DNA of 60,392 nt from an uncultured Eubacteriales bacterium (GTDB lineage Bacteria; Bacillota; Clostridia; Lachnospirales; Lachnospiraceae): positions 1 through 60,392 of the forward strand of contig CASFAQ010000001.1 in assembly GCA_949292725.1 (NCBI GenBank), read 5' to 3'. The position numbers and the translations under genes are program-made. Below the pieces are notes generated by a model. It saw only the letters and a list, made by a program, of their open reading frames with translations. It searched no databases and had not been told where the DNA came from. The number at the start of each line of letters is the position of its first letter. Position 1 is the first letter of the stretch. Below, in pieces: positions 46,024-54,994 of this stretch.

Positions 46024-47316
46024 TCAATAGTCAAACTCATCTCGTGTTCTTCCGTTCTTCATTCTGGTCTGCCTTAATATTATATTGATAATTGCCAGAA
46101 CAAGCAGTACGCACAGTGCGGCAAGTACTGCTATTATTATTGCCATCTGTCTCAGGTTGCTCTCGTACTGTTTTGCATTCATGTCACCATCCCCGCTTCC
46201 GTTAAGAGCGTCCTGATTGACTTTATCAACAAGTCCTCCCGTATATCTTTGCAGACTTTTTTCCTGCCTGTCGTACTGATAAAACTGAGTATCTCCGCTT
46301 TCGTTCATGCAGTACATAAGCAGATATTCGTTATCCAGATCATCCTCTATGGTATAAGCTGTTACATTAATTCCATACAAAAGAACTGAGGTCTTTTTAT
46401 AGCCTGCAGGCACTTTAGTGCTTTCATCCACATCAACTATCCTGAACCTGTACTGATTCTGAAGATATACTGCTCCATCCTCCACGTATACGTCAAATCC
46501 TATTCCCTGATTCGCTCCCTCGGCGGCAAGCCGCTTCTCTGTTTCCGCCTCAGTCTCTTTTTTTACTTTTATTATATAATCCCTTGTTTCATCATTCTGC
46601 GCCGTCACGGTAACCATTACTGTATTATCACCGTAATTAAGGCTTTCATTCCCAAAAAACGATACTGCAGCCTTTTTATCAGACGCCTGATATGTGAAAT
46701 ACATAGCCTCGGTATTGCAGTCAACTGTCGCAGTATATTCCGTAACATCGCCTGAGAACTGGGGTTCAAGCGTGCCGGAGCTTATTCCAAGGGATATAAG
46801 CGCATTATCATTACTAAGCTCCAAGGTTTCGGTTCCTTCTGCTACCGCCTCTCCCGATACATTTACCGATACACGGTTACTTGTTGCCTGCATGGTGCTG
46901 CCGCTTTTTCCCTTAACAGTAGCCTCGTCGGATATACTTATGGTCCCGGTTCCGGCTTTCGCCGCCCTAAACATCATAACATATTCATATCTGCTGTTCT
47001 TCCCCTTGCTTTTTGACATATATACATGTAAAAGTCCCGAGCCACCGCTGATTCCCTCGCTTCCGTTTACATATGTCATTATCTGCGAGTCATATGATAC
47101 ATAAGCGTCTATTCCGGTTATTCCTTCTGATGCATCAACCAGCATATTCACACTGAATTCCTCTCCCGCCCGGATGCTTTGTGATGATACGGAAAACTGT
47201 ATCACAGAGGAGGCCGCCGATGCATCTTTATGCAGGATATTCATCCCGGCCATAAGAGAAAACATTATTACAAGTACAGCAAAACATTTTCCGATTAATT
47301 TCATAAGGAATACCAA
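46024..47316 (-). CDS. Membrane-anchored protein with cohesin-like and cadherin-like domains
   Basis: The 430-residue protein has an N-terminal signal (KLIGKCFAVLVIMFSLMAGM), a cohesin-like domain at about 38-160 (GEEFSVNMLVDASEGITGIDAYVSYDSQ, given in part), a cadherin-like beta-sandwich at about 170-260 (LSISLGISSGTLEPQF type, YTATVDCN), an unassigned region, and a C-terminal transmembrane helix (about 390-415) with a basic tail. It is therefore anchored in the membrane and exposes the domains outside. Cohesins bind dockerins in cellulosomes, but the C-terminal anchor here is not a typical scaffoldin. It is 4 bases downstream of the glucosaminidase gene and next to the GntR gene. Confidence 0.7.
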   Translation of the reverse strand: MVFLMKLIGKCFAVLVIMFSLMAGMNILHKDASAASSVIQFSVSSQSIRAGEEFSVNMLVDASEGITGIDAYVSYDSQIMTYVNGSEGISGGSGLLHVYMSKSKGKNSRYEYVMMFRAAKAGTGTISISDEATVKGKSGSTMQATSNRVSVNVSGEAVAEGTETLELSNDNALISLGISSGTLEPQFSGDVTEYTATVDCNTEAMYFTYQASDKKAAVSFFGNESLNYGDNTVMVTVTAQNDETRDYIIKVKKETEAETEKRLAAEGANQGIGFDVYVEDGAVYLQNQYRFRIVDVDESTKVPAGYKKTSVLLYGINVTAYTIEDDLDNEYLLMYCMNESGDTQFYQYDRQEKSLQRYTGGLVDKVNQDALNGSGDGDMNAKQYESNLRQMAIIIAVLAALCVLLVLAIINIILRQTRMKNGRTRDEFDY

Positions 47317-47320
47317 CCTT

Positions 47321-49450
47321 TCAGTTTTTAGTTATTGTGATTGTGTAATTCTTAACATTACCGTTCTGCGCGGTAACGTTTATTTTTGCGCTTGTGACAT
47401 TGGCAGTAAGCGCTATCCTTCCGGTTCCGGCAACCTTTGCATTACTGTTTACAGGTGTTGCTGCAATCGATACGCCTGTTTCTGATGACGGCACGGTTAT
47501 GTTATAGCTTTCGGTGCCATCCGCTTCAAATACCGGATTTGTCTGATACATGGTCAGGGTATCTCCCACTATGGTTATGCTTTTAAGGTAATTATTTGGA
47601 TTGAGACTTCCTGATGCGGGAGCCGCCTCCGCTTTATCAGGCATCCGGTCGTATACCGGTATATAGAATACTATAGGCTGATAAGCCATCCATTCCTTAT
47701 ATGCTCCGTATATCTTTGCTGCCTCAGAATACGCTGCGGCGGCATTGGTCATATACTGATGCTCATATGTCTGATTAGGGGTTACGTTGTACTTCTGAAG
47801 ATACAATGTATTCTGTCCTCTGGTAATATAATTATTGCCTATGTACTGCGCTCCTCCCACTATTGCCCTATACTGATTGTTCCATGGTCTCATATACGTT
47901 GTGCCGGTTGAGGCAAATGTCAGTCCTCTGATTACCGCACCGCCGTCTGCTCCGTCAGTGGCTCCGATATTATAGAAGTTATATATGCCCTCAAAGCCCT
48001 GTACGATACCGCTTACCGCACTGCTTACTGTACTTGTACCGGTAACGACCTCCTGCTTCATCCTGGTTGCAAGATGATATGGGCTTACCCCGGTAATTGT
48101 CGCTGCCGCTATAAATGTATCCTTATAAGATGTGGTGACCTGACTGCCGGCATCATCCGTGTATGTATAGGATGCGCCGTTAAATATCGTACCTGACAGT
48201 ATCTTATCCACACCGTCGGCATTCTGGTACAATGGTTCATACGCAAGCGCTTCAAACATGAATACATATTTTTCATCAAGGAAATTACGGGGATCCATAT
48301 AATATGCAACTGCCTGCCTGGACGCCGTAACCCAGCTCGTTCCGTCATATACAATATATTTGTCCGCTGCATAATCAAACGCATTTTTATCATATGATTT
48401 CCATGCGTCGGATCTTGTATTCGGAATAAGGTTTTTGCCGACTACTGCCTCACTGTTTACCGCCGTATTCCAGTCGAGTCCGGTATTATACGACTTAAAG
48501 CTCCAGTACGGATACGCCTCATGCAGCTTACGAAGGTAAGGCTTGTAGCTTTCCGGAAATGCCTGAGCCGTCATCTCAGCTTCAAATTCTGCATCTGAAA
48601 GCGCCTGGGACGGCGTCTGTGTCGTTGAATCACTGCTGCTTTGTTCCGTGCTTCCACAATCAAACATAAGCCTGTTCTGCATTATCCAGCCCTTTATGGT
48701 CTTTTTACCTATCTTCGTCTTTATGCAGAACCACTTGGTACCTTTTACGGTCTTTTCCTTTATAACAGTTATTTTTGTATTTTTCTTAAGCTTAACCGCC
48801 TTCTTTTTTTTCTTTATGTATGATGTGGAACCGGCTTTTTTACTAATGGTTGTTTTCTTAATTATATGAGCGTCTATCCGTGATTTATTAATCTTTATAT
48901 ACATCGAATCAATATATCCGGTTACAAGCTGTCCTTTATAATTAAATTCCACGCTATACCATGTTCCCTTTGTTTTTTTCTTAACGGCGCTTACCGTAAC
49001 TTCTTTACCTTTTTTCAGTTTTACATATTTACCGGATGTCTTAAGATAGGAAGATTTGTTGCCTGCGCCCACCCGTACTCTCTGCGCCTTTATAAGCGTA
49101 GCTTTGACTGCGATATCATAAGCGTCTTCCTTACCTGTTCTTTTTGTAACATACATGGATGCGGCATATCCGGTATACGTCTTTCCGGAATATACAAATG
49201 AGACTCTGTACCAGCCGCTCTGATATTCTCCAAGTATATTCACCTTTGCCCCGGTATTAAGTTTGATACCGGTACCGTTGTGAGTGATTACGGCATACCC
49301 CGTACCGGCGCCGCTTCTTATGTTAAGTCCGTCCGTATTTACCACTCCGACGGATGTTTTCGCATGTGCTGTCTGTGCTCCTGCAATCGCAGACAAAGCT
49401 ATGCATACAAATATTATCGTAAGAAAGCTTTTGATCTTATGTCCGTTCAT
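47321..49450 (-). CDS. Secreted SH3-domain glucosaminidase with C-terminal cadherin-like domain
   Basis: Peptidoglycan hydrolase that cuts GlcNAc bonds. The start at 49450 has GGAGG six bases upstream. The 709-residue protein has a signal peptide, three or so bacterial SH3 domains (GLNIRSGAGTGYAVI, KAQRVRVGAGNKSSYLKTSG, and a weaker third) up to about residue 270, a Ser/Thr linker, an N-acetylglucosaminidase (LytD/GH73-type) domain at about 290-620 (NFLDEKYVFMFEAL, HLATRMKQEV with the likely catalytic Glu), and a cadherin-like module at the end (SLNPNNYLKSITIVG, NYTITITKN). SH3 domains bind the wall. The upstream hslO gene overlaps it by 14 bases. Confidence 0.85.
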   Translation of the reverse strand: MNGHKIKSFLTIIFVCIALSAIAGAQTAHAKTSVGVVNTDGLNIRSGAGTGYAVITHNGTGIKLNTGAKVNILGEYQSGWYRVSFVYSGKTYTGYAASMYVTKRTGKEDAYDIAVKATLIKAQRVRVGAGNKSSYLKTSGKYVKLKKGKEVTVSAVKKKTKGTWYSVEFNYKGQLVTGYIDSMYIKINKSRIDAHIIKKTTISKKAGSTSYIKKKKKAVKLKKNTKITVIKEKTVKGTKWFCIKTKIGKKTIKGWIMQNRLMFDCGSTEQSSSDSTTQTPSQALSDAEFEAEMTAQAFPESYKPYLRKLHEAYPYWSFKSYNTGLDWNTAVNSEAVVGKNLIPNTRSDAWKSYDKNAFDYAADKYIVYDGTSWVTASRQAVAYYMDPRNFLDEKYVFMFEALAYEPLYQNADGVDKILSGTIFNGASYTYTDDAGSQVTTSYKDTFIAAATITGVSPYHLATRMKQEVVTGTSTVSSAVSGIVQGFEGIYNFYNIGATDGADGGAVIRGLTFASTGTTYMRPWNNQYRAIVGGAQYIGNNYITRGQNTLYLQKYNVTPNQTYEHQYMTNAAAAYSEAAKIYGAYKEWMAYQPIVFYIPVYDRMPDKAEAAPASGSLNPNNYLKSITIVGDTLTMYQTNPVFEADGTESYNITVPSSETGVSIAATPVNSNAKVAGTGRIALTANVTSAKINVTAQNGNVKNYTITITKN

Positions 49451-50333
49451 GATATCCTCCATATTGTGTAAGTATCTTTGTAAGCTTATCTATCCCAAAT
49501 TCGTATTTTTTATTGCAGAAGCTGCAGCTCATCTCAATGGGTCTTCCCTCCTCTATCATGGAGGCAAGCTCCTTCCTTCCAACGCTTATAAGCGCCTTCT
49601 CCACCCTTTCATATGAGCAGTTACAACGATATCCGCATTCTGTTTTTTCCTTAAAGTCAATGCCCATATCACCCAGAAGATATGTCAGTATATCTTCCGG
49701 TTCCATACCTTCGTTAAGCATGGTCGTAACAGGTTTTATACCTGCGAGCTTATCCTCAAGTCCGGATATAACTTCCCCACTAGTATCAGGCATCAGCTGA
49801 ATGATAAATCCTCCCGCACACCTTACCGTATTGGTCTCATTCATAAGAACCCCAAGTGCAACCGTGGACGGTATCTGCTCAGATGCCGCAAAATAATACG
49901 TAAGATCCTCTGCTATCTCTCCCGATATCAGATTGATCTGCCCACTGTACGGCTCCTTAAGACCCATATCCTTAATGACGCTTAGTGTTCCTGCTCCTAT
50001 AGCGCCGCCCACGTCAAGTTTTCCTTTTTCATTGGCAGGAAGTATCACGCACGGCTCGTTAACATATCCTTTCACATACCCTTTAGAATCTGCAGTAACC
50101 GTTATGCCCCCTATTGGTCCGTTTCCTCTGATCCGGAGTGTAAGAACGTCCTTATCGCCCTTCATCATAACTCCCATCATGGACGCCGCCGTAAGCAGCC
50201 TTCCCAGAGCCGCCGTTGCAACAGGGCTCGTATTATGATAAATCCTTGCCTGTTCAACAAGGAATTTTGAAGTTATGGCAAATCCCCTTATCTGATTATC
50301 TGCTGCCGTAGCTCTTATAATATAGTCCTTCAT
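49437..50333 (-). CDS. hslO: Redox-activated chaperone Hsp33
   Basis: Holds unfolding proteins when oxidised by peroxide or hypochlorite. The 298-residue protein has the Hsp33 N-terminal domain (YIIRATAADNQIRGFAI, PVATAALGRLLTAASMMG) and the four zinc cysteines near the C-terminus in CNC and CSFC, with a CGYR cysteine before the first pair. The start overlaps the methyltransferase gene upstream and the end overlaps the glucosaminidase gene by 14 bases, so it is within a coupled operon. Confidence 0.93.
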   Translation of the reverse strand: MKDYIIRATAADNQIRGFAITSKFLVEQARIYHNTSPVATAALGRLLTAASMMGVMMKGDKDVLTLRIRGNGPIGGITVTADSKGYVKGYVNEPCVILPANEKGKLDVGGAIGAGTLSVIKDMGLKEPYSGQINLISGEIAEDLTYYFAASEQIPSTVALGVLMNETNTVRCAGGFIIQLMPDTSGEVISGLEDKLAGIKPVTTMLNEGMEPEDILTYLLGDMGIDFKEKTECGYRCNCSYERVEKALISVGRKELASMIEEGRPIEMSCSFCNKKYEFGIDKLTKILTQYGGYHERT

Positions 50334-51112
50334 CTTATATAATATTTTCCTTCCTGATACGCTTCTTTTGCTATAAAATATACTCTGTCCGAATCCTCAT
50401 CCGGCGCATCATGCGTCTTTTCATCATACACTGCAACGCACTCCATCCCGGATGCCTCTATTGCTCTTTTTACTTCTTCTATGCCATATGCCTTCTGGCT
50501 GTGACACTCCGTGTATCTTTGATATAATCCGCCGTCGTCTTTTTCCTCTTCATCAGCAATATAGATTGTAAGCCGGTAATCATGAACCCCTGTTTTATTA
50601 TCGTAGTGATTCTCCCATATAAGAGTCGCATCCGTTCTGTTATCCACCTGTACCGAGTCAGCCAGTACTTTACTATAGAAGTGGATCGTTTTCATGTCAA
50701 AAATAAATATTCCATCCTTTTCAAGGTAATTATTCACCTTTTTCAGAACAAGACACAGATCGTCATATGTCATAATATAGTTCATGCTGTCGCACACACT
50801 TACTACGGCCTGTACGGTTCCGTATAGTTCAAGTTCTCTCATGTCCTGATGAAGATAAAGGATATTATTATCCGTTCCATTCTCATATGCCTTAAGAAGC
50901 ATCTCTTCCGATACATCAATGCCTATCATATCATAACCCAGTCCGGCAAGATATCTCGTCATAATCCCGGTCCCGCATCCAAGTTCACACACAAGTCCCG
51001 AGCAGATGCCATGCTCCCGAAGCACTCCCGCAACATGACTGCCCCACTCTTCATAGGGTATATTATCCATGAACCTGTCATATATCTCCGCAAATACCGA
51101 ATATGCCTCCAT
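50330..51112 (-). CDS. Class I SAM-dependent methyltransferase
   Basis: The start at 51112 follows AAGGAG. The 260-residue protein has the AdoMet motif ELGCGTGIMTRYLAG (about 40-55), the acidic loop GIDVSEEML and motif IV region AVVSVCDSMNYI, typical of small-molecule methyltransferases. The C-terminus has an IFDMKTIHFYS beta strand and a short Asp-rich ending. No substrate-binding features are recognised, so the substrate stays unknown. It is the first gene of the hslO-to-clpC operon and its stop overlaps hslO by 4 bases. Confidence 0.85.
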   Translation of the reverse strand: MEAYSVFAEIYDRFMDNIPYEEWGSHVAGVLREHGICSGLVCELGCGTGIMTRYLAGLGYDMIGIDVSEEMLLKAYENGTDNNILYLHQDMRELELYGTVQAVVSVCDSMNYIMTYDDLCLVLKKVNNYLEKDGIFIFDMKTIHFYSKVLADSVQVDNRTDATLIWENHYDNKTGVHDYRLTIYIADEEEKDDGGLYQRYTECHSQKAYGIEEVKRAIEASGMECVAVYDEKTHDAPDEDSDRVYFIAKEAYQEGKYYIR

Positions 51113-51140
51113 ATCTTCTCCTTCGCACTGTTCTATACAG

Positions 51141-51169
51141 ACTATAACACAAACAAATATAAAAGACAA
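51141..51169 (-). promoter_or_regulatory. Promoter of the methyltransferase-hslO-to-clpC operon
   Basis: Minus-strand TTGTCT (51164-51169), 17-base spacer, TATAGT (51141-51146), with TGT directly before the -10 box. Predicted start is about 22 bases ahead of the start codon. Confidence 0.7.
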
Positions 51170-51236
51170 GATTAATAATACTTCATTTTGTAAATACTAT
51201 AACTGACATCTTTATATAAAAGGAGGGAGACTTTAC

Positions 51237-51461
51237 ATGTCCCGATCGATAAAAAAAGAAATGATGAAAAATGACCCTTCATGCGCATCAACGCCTGAGG
51301 ATATAATGAAATGGGAGATAGCAAAAGAACTTGGAGTATACGATAAGGTCCTTTCGGGCGGATGGAAATGCCTCTCGGCTAAGGAAAGCGGACGTATCGG
51401 AGGGATACTTAACAGCCGCAAAAAGAAGCTTATGAATTCCTCCGGTTCTTCCGATTCCTGA
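51237..51461 (+). CDS. Alpha/beta-type small acid-soluble spore protein
   Basis: DNA-coating protein of spores, 74 residues. It shows the two SASP blocks: KWEIAKELGVYDKVLSGGW and LSAKESGRIGGILNSRKK, the latter holding the Gly-rich germination-protease region. The start follows AAAAGGAGGGAG. The last 32 bases overlap the tail of znuB on the opposite strand. It marks the organism as a likely spore former. Confidence 0.85.
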   Translation: MSRSIKKEMMKNDPSCASTPEDIMKWEIAKELGVYDKVLSGGWKCLSAKESGRIGGILNSRKKKLMNSSGSSDS

Positions 51462-52269
51462 TACCGGAATATAACAACGCAATCATATACACTGCCATAT
51501 TAACCACGACTATACTTGCGCCAACCGGCAATTTGGCATTAAAAGACAGTATCATTCCCATGATAAAGCACGTCACAGAGATAAATGAGGATAATATAAT
51601 AACCCTTTTATACGTCCTGCATATACGCATTGATGTTGTTGCCGGAAAGATTATAAGACTTGAAATGAGAAGCGCCCCCATCATCCTCATTCCTATCACA
51701 ACCGTAACAGCAGTAAGAACAGCAAGAACTATGCTGTATACTCCGGTTTTCGTTCCGGTCGCCCTTGCAAATACATCATCAAAAGTAAATGAAAATATCC
51801 TGTTATAGAATAAAATATATATCGCCACTATAATAATCGATACAATAATGCAAAACACTGCATCCGAACGGCTTAACGCAAGTATGCTTCCAAACATATA
51901 ATTATACACATCCGTGTTCATCCCGGATGACATGGATATAATCATAATCCCGATTGCAAGAGCTCCGCTCGATACGATTGCAACAGCCGCATCACCCGAA
52001 AGCCTGCTGCCATCCTTAATTCCAAGGAGGCATATAGCGCATATTATACATATCGGTATCGCCACCGTTAAAGGCGCCGCATTAAGAGCTGCGGCTATCG
52101 CAAGGGCGCCAAAGCCCACGTGTGACAGTCCGTCTCCAATCATGGAATACCTCTTTAATACAAGACTCACCCCAAGTAAGGAGGCGCAGAGCGATACAAG
52201 AACTCCTACCACTACAGCCCGTACCAAAAACGGATATAAAAAAAATGTATATAATGTATCTGTAATCAT
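51430..52269 (-). CDS. znuB: Metal ABC transporter permease ZnuB
   Basis: Membrane subunit of a zinc or manganese importer. The 279-residue protein has about eight hydrophobic segments and the family motifs GLSHVGFGALAIA (a conserved His and Gly/Ala run) and FSFTDDVFA-like sequence. Its start overlaps the znuC stop by one base. It is convergent with the spore protein gene. Confidence 0.92.
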   Translation of the reverse strand: MITDTLYTFFLYPFLVRAVVVGVLVSLCASLLGVSLVLKRYSMIGDGLSHVGFGALAIAAALNAAPLTVAIPICIICAICLLGIKDGSRLSGDAAVAIVSSGALAIGIMIISMSSGMNTDVYNYMFGSILALSRSDAVFCIIVSIIIVAIYILFYNRIFSFTFDDVFARATGTKTGVYSIVLAVLTAVTVVIGMRMMGALLISSLIIFPATTSMRICRTYKRVIILSSFISVTCFIMGMILSFNAKLPVGASIVVVNMAVYMIALLYSGIRNRKNRRNS

Positions 52270-52976
52270 CAGGCCTTTACTCCCTTCAGATAATCCCGTC
52301 CCACCTTGCTGTTTGTATAATCGTCAATCGAACCGAAAAAAAGCTGTGTATGCGAAAGATGCATAACATGACTTGCGTACATTTTTGCCGCCTCAATATC
52401 ATGTGATACCATTATTACAGTCATTCCCATATTTTTATTGATGTCTGCAACGAGCTCATACAAATCAGTTGTAGCCGCCGGATCCAGTCCGCTTACCGGT
52501 TCGTCAAGAAGTATTAGTCTCTTTGCAGCGCACATTGCTCTTGCAAGTAACACTCTTTGCTTCTGTCCACCGGAGAGTTCCTGAAAGCTTTTCTTCTCAT
52601 AGCCCTTCATCCCTATAAGCTCAAGCTTCAATATAGCGTCTTCCCTGTCGTTACGATTATAAAATGGTCTCATTCCCATACTGTTAATTCTTCCCGACAG
52701 AACAACCTCAAATACACTTGCGGGAAAACTCTGCTGTATCTGCGTCTGCTGTGGGAGATATCCTGTTTCGGATACGCGGAGTCCGTCGCCGAATTCTATA
52801 CTTCCCGAAACAGGATTAATAAGTCCGAGTATTCCCTTTACAAGCGTGCTTTTGCCCGCTCCGTTCTCACCCAGTATATACAGATATTCTCCCCCGCGCA
52901 GCGAAAAGTCTATTCCGGTAAGAACCGTCTCCCCATCATATCCGAATGCCGCATTTTTACATGTTAAAAGTGCCAT
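52269..52976 (-). CDS. znuC: Metal ABC transporter ATPase ZnuC
   Basis: ATPase of the zinc importer. The 235-residue protein has Walker A GENGAGKST, Q-loop GYLPQQTQIQ, signature LSGGQKQRV, Walker B LILLDEPVSGLDP and switch MVSHDIE. Its start overlaps the znuA stop by one base. Normal length for ZnuC. Confidence 0.93.
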   Translation of the reverse strand: MALLTCKNAAFGYDGETVLTGIDFSLRGGEYLYILGENGAGKSTLVKGILGLINPVSGSIEFGDGLRVSETGYLPQQTQIQQSFPASVFEVVLSGRINSMGMRPFYNRNDREDAILKLELIGMKGYEKKSFQELSGGQKQRVLLARAMCAAKRLILLDEPVSGLDPAATTDLYELVADINKNMGMTVIMVSHDIEAAKMYASHVMHLSHTQLFFGSIDDYTNSKVGRDYLKGVKA

Positions 52977-53920
52977 CAGTTAAGCGCCTCCATAAGAAGC
53001 TCCATATTGGAGTTCATCATATCAATATACCCTGTCTGATTTTCATAATCATCCCGCGAAACGTTATGACATGTGTAGAAAGTCCGGACCTTAGCCCCTG
53101 TTGCCTCACTTATCGTCTCGGCAATATTTCCATTACTGAGCTCAGTTTTAAATATGACAGGTATATCATTATCCTTTACTATATCAATAAGTTCTATAAT
53201 AATCTGTGGATTCGTCTCCGTATCCTCAGCACATCCCGGAAACGCAGCATAATAGTCAAGTCCAAACTCCTCGACATAATACCGTAACGGAAATCTGTCC
53301 CCGAACACTATGAGCTTCCTTTTGGAATTTGCAATTATCTCCTCTGTCTTACTACTTATCAGAAGAAGCCTGTCCGTATACTCCCTACAGTTTTGCATAT
53401 AAATATCGGAATGCAGCGGATCAAGCTCCGAGAGCCTTCCGCAAATGGCATTAACGATCTTTACGGCATTGGCCGGCGACGCCCATACATGCTCATCGTA
53501 TTCCTCATGTTCATCATGAGCGTCATGATCATGAGTGTGCCCGCCGCCTACAGTTTCTTCTTCTATATAAAATTCTCCTGTACAATCCATCATCTTAAGC
53601 GTCTGTACGTTACCATCCACGCCATCCAAAACGTCATCTATCCACCCGTCATTCTCTCCGCCGTTATATATAAAAAGATCGCATTCATTAATATCTATTA
53701 TATCCTGCGGAGACGGATCAAAGGAATGGCTTTCTTCTCCGGGACTCAACAGCATTGATACATTCACCTCATCACCCGCAATCTCGCGAACAAAGTCATA
53801 AGGTGCATATATGGTGGTTACGACCTTAAGTTTTCCATCATCCTCTGTCTCATTTGCCGCGCACCCACACAGTACTAAAAGAAAAAAGCATAAAAATAAT
53901 ATAGACAATTTTTTATACAT
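52976..53920 (-). CDS. znuA: Zinc-binding lipoprotein ZnuA
   Basis: Extracellular zinc-binding subunit of the ABC importer. The start at 53920 follows GGAG by about seven bases. A lipoprotein signal ends LCGC at about residue 18-21. A His/Asp/Glu-rich loop (GGGHTHDHDAHDEHEEYDEH, 20 residues) and later metal ligands (HSFDPSPQD, HVWASP, FGDRFPLRYY) mark it as zinc-type rather than manganese-type. The protein is 314 residues. No Zur operator was recognised upstream by eye. Confidence 0.92.
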   Translation of the reverse strand: MYKKLSILFLCFFLLVLCGCAANETEDDGKLKVVTTIYAPYDFVREIAGDEVNVSMLLSPGEESHSFDPSPQDIIDINECDLFIYNGGENDGWIDDVLDGVDGNVQTLKMMDCTGEFYIEEETVGGGHTHDHDAHDEHEEYDEHVWASPANAVKIVNAICGRLSELDPLHSDIYMQNCREYTDRLLLISSKTEEIIANSKRKLIVFGDRFPLRYYVEEFGLDYYAAFPGCAEDTETNPQIIIELIDIVKDNDIPVIFKTELSNGNIAETISEATGAKVRTFYTCHNVSRDDYENQTGYIDMMNSNMELLMEALN

Positions 53921-53950
53921 ATATATCTCCAAAGAAAGTTTGTATACTAA

Positions 53951-53979
53951 AGGTTATATTTTTTGTTTACAAATGTCAA
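53951..53979 (-). promoter_or_regulatory. Possible promoter of znuABC
   Basis: Minus-strand TTGACA (53974-53979) with TAACCT 17 bases away, or TATAAC 15 bases away. The -10 is poor either way. It faces away from the pan operon promoter 12 bases to its right. Confidence 0.4.
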
Positions 53980-53990
53980 TAATTTTTTTC

Positions 53991-54019
53991 TTTACACCAT
54001 AATAGGTTGATGTTATATT
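53991..54019 (+). promoter_or_regulatory. Promoter of the pantothenate/CoA operon
   Basis: TTTACA (53991-53996), 17-base spacer, TATATT (54014-54019), with TGT before the -10 box. Predicted start is about 54026, leaving a 72-base leader. Confidence 0.6.
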
Positions 54020-54071
54020 AGTCGTGGATGGTATTCGTAAAGAAGCTGTACCGAGTGTAATATAAGTTTTG

Positions 54072-54089
54072 CCTTCCATGAAAGGAAGG
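54072..54089 (+). promoter_or_regulatory. Hairpin covering the panG ribosome-binding site
   Basis: CCTTCC (54072-54077) pairs perfectly with GGAAGG (54084-54089), the Shine-Dalgarno of the gene starting at 54098. The loop and second arm also spell a four-codon ORF (ATGAAAGGAAGGTGA). This could lower translation of the first pan gene or make it depend on RNA unfolding. Confidence 0.45.
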
Positions 54090-54097
54090 TGATTGAC

Positions 54098-54994
54098 ATG
54101 ACGCATGACTGTGTGCCACAGATTGGATTTATCGGAGCGGGAAGAGCGGGTTGTTCTTTAGGCATGTATTTTAAAAAACATGACCTTAATGTAACCGGCT
54201 ATTACAGCAGAACAAAAGAATCAGCAGAATTCGCCGCTTCATTTACTGATACTGTATGTTATTACAGCATGACACAACTTGTCAATGAATGCAATATAAT
54301 ATTTTTAACTGTTTCGGATTCATCTGTAGGTGAGGTCTGGAACGCTATCAAAACAACCGATATTACAGGCAAAATAATATGTCACACAAGCGGTGCATTA
54401 TCTTCTTTAATTTTTTCAGACATAGAGCTTTACGGAGCCTGTGGCTACTCACTCCATCCCCTATGTGCAATCAGTTCAAGAACCGAAAGCTACAAGATAT
54501 TAAAAGATACGTATTTTACAATTGAAGGCAGTGAAAAAAAGCTTGATCATATGGTTTCGCTTATCACATCACTTGGAAACCACATTTCGGTGATATCATC
54601 CACCGACAAGGTAAAATATCATGCTTCGGCAGTATTTGCAAGTAATCTTGTAAACTCACTTTTTTCGTCAGCATGCGATCTGCTTACCGAGTGCGGTTTT
54701 ACCGAAAATGATGCACATGCGGCGCTTTCGTCATTGTTTATCAATAACAGCAGGGCGATAACCGGGGAAGGCACGGTATCCGCGCTTACGGGTCCGGTTG
54801 AAAGAAATGACATAACAACCGTAACAAAGCATCTTGACGTACTTAGCGGCAATTACAGAAAAATATACGGACTGCTATCTCAAAGACTTATAAAAACAGC
54901 CCGTATTAAGAATCCGGATACGGATTATTTGGATATGGAGAATATATTAAGGAATGGAGAATGTGACTATGAAAAACACGGTACTGACTTTTAA
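54098..54994 (+). CDS. panG: Rossmann/DUF2520 protein, probable ketopantoate reductase (PanG-like)
   Basis: The 298-residue protein has an N-terminal Rossmann fold with an NAD(P) motif [13 protein letters not shown] at about residues 8-20, [15 protein letters not shown] sequence and a C-terminal helical DUF2520 domain with Lys/His-containing [15 protein letters not shown]. Its position ahead of panB, panC, panD and coaBC and the lack of a PanE nearby suggest it reduces ketopantoate to pantoate. I recall that PanG of Francisella, a non-PanE ketopantoate reductase, has this architecture; this recollection is not checked here. The start at 54098 has GGAAGG eight bases upstream, and a GTG three codons earlier is less likely. 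It overlaps panB by 26 bases. Confidence 0.7.
   Translation: MTHDCVPQIGFIGAGRAGCSLGMYFKKHDLNVTGYYSRTKESAEFAASFTDTVCYYSMTQLVNECNIIFLTVSDSSVGEVWNAIKTTDITGKIICHTSGALSSLIFSDIELYGACGYSLHPLCAISSRTESYKILKDTYFTIEGSEKKLDHMVSLITSLGNHISVISSTDKVKYHASAVFASNLVNSLFSSACDLLTECGFTENDAHAALSSLFINNSRAITGEGTVSALTGPVERNDITTVTKHLDVLSGNYRKIYGLLSQRLIKTARIKNPDTDYLDMENILRNGECDYEKHGTDF

Noticed and set aside
46024..47316. Cellulosome scaffoldin
   Set aside because: Only one cohesin-like domain is present, with a C-terminal membrane anchor; no dockerin, CBM3 or further cohesins are seen in the window.
53933..54088. Zur or Fur box between znuA and panG
   Set aside because: The stretch is A/T-rich but no convincing inverted repeat of the known consensus was found by eye.
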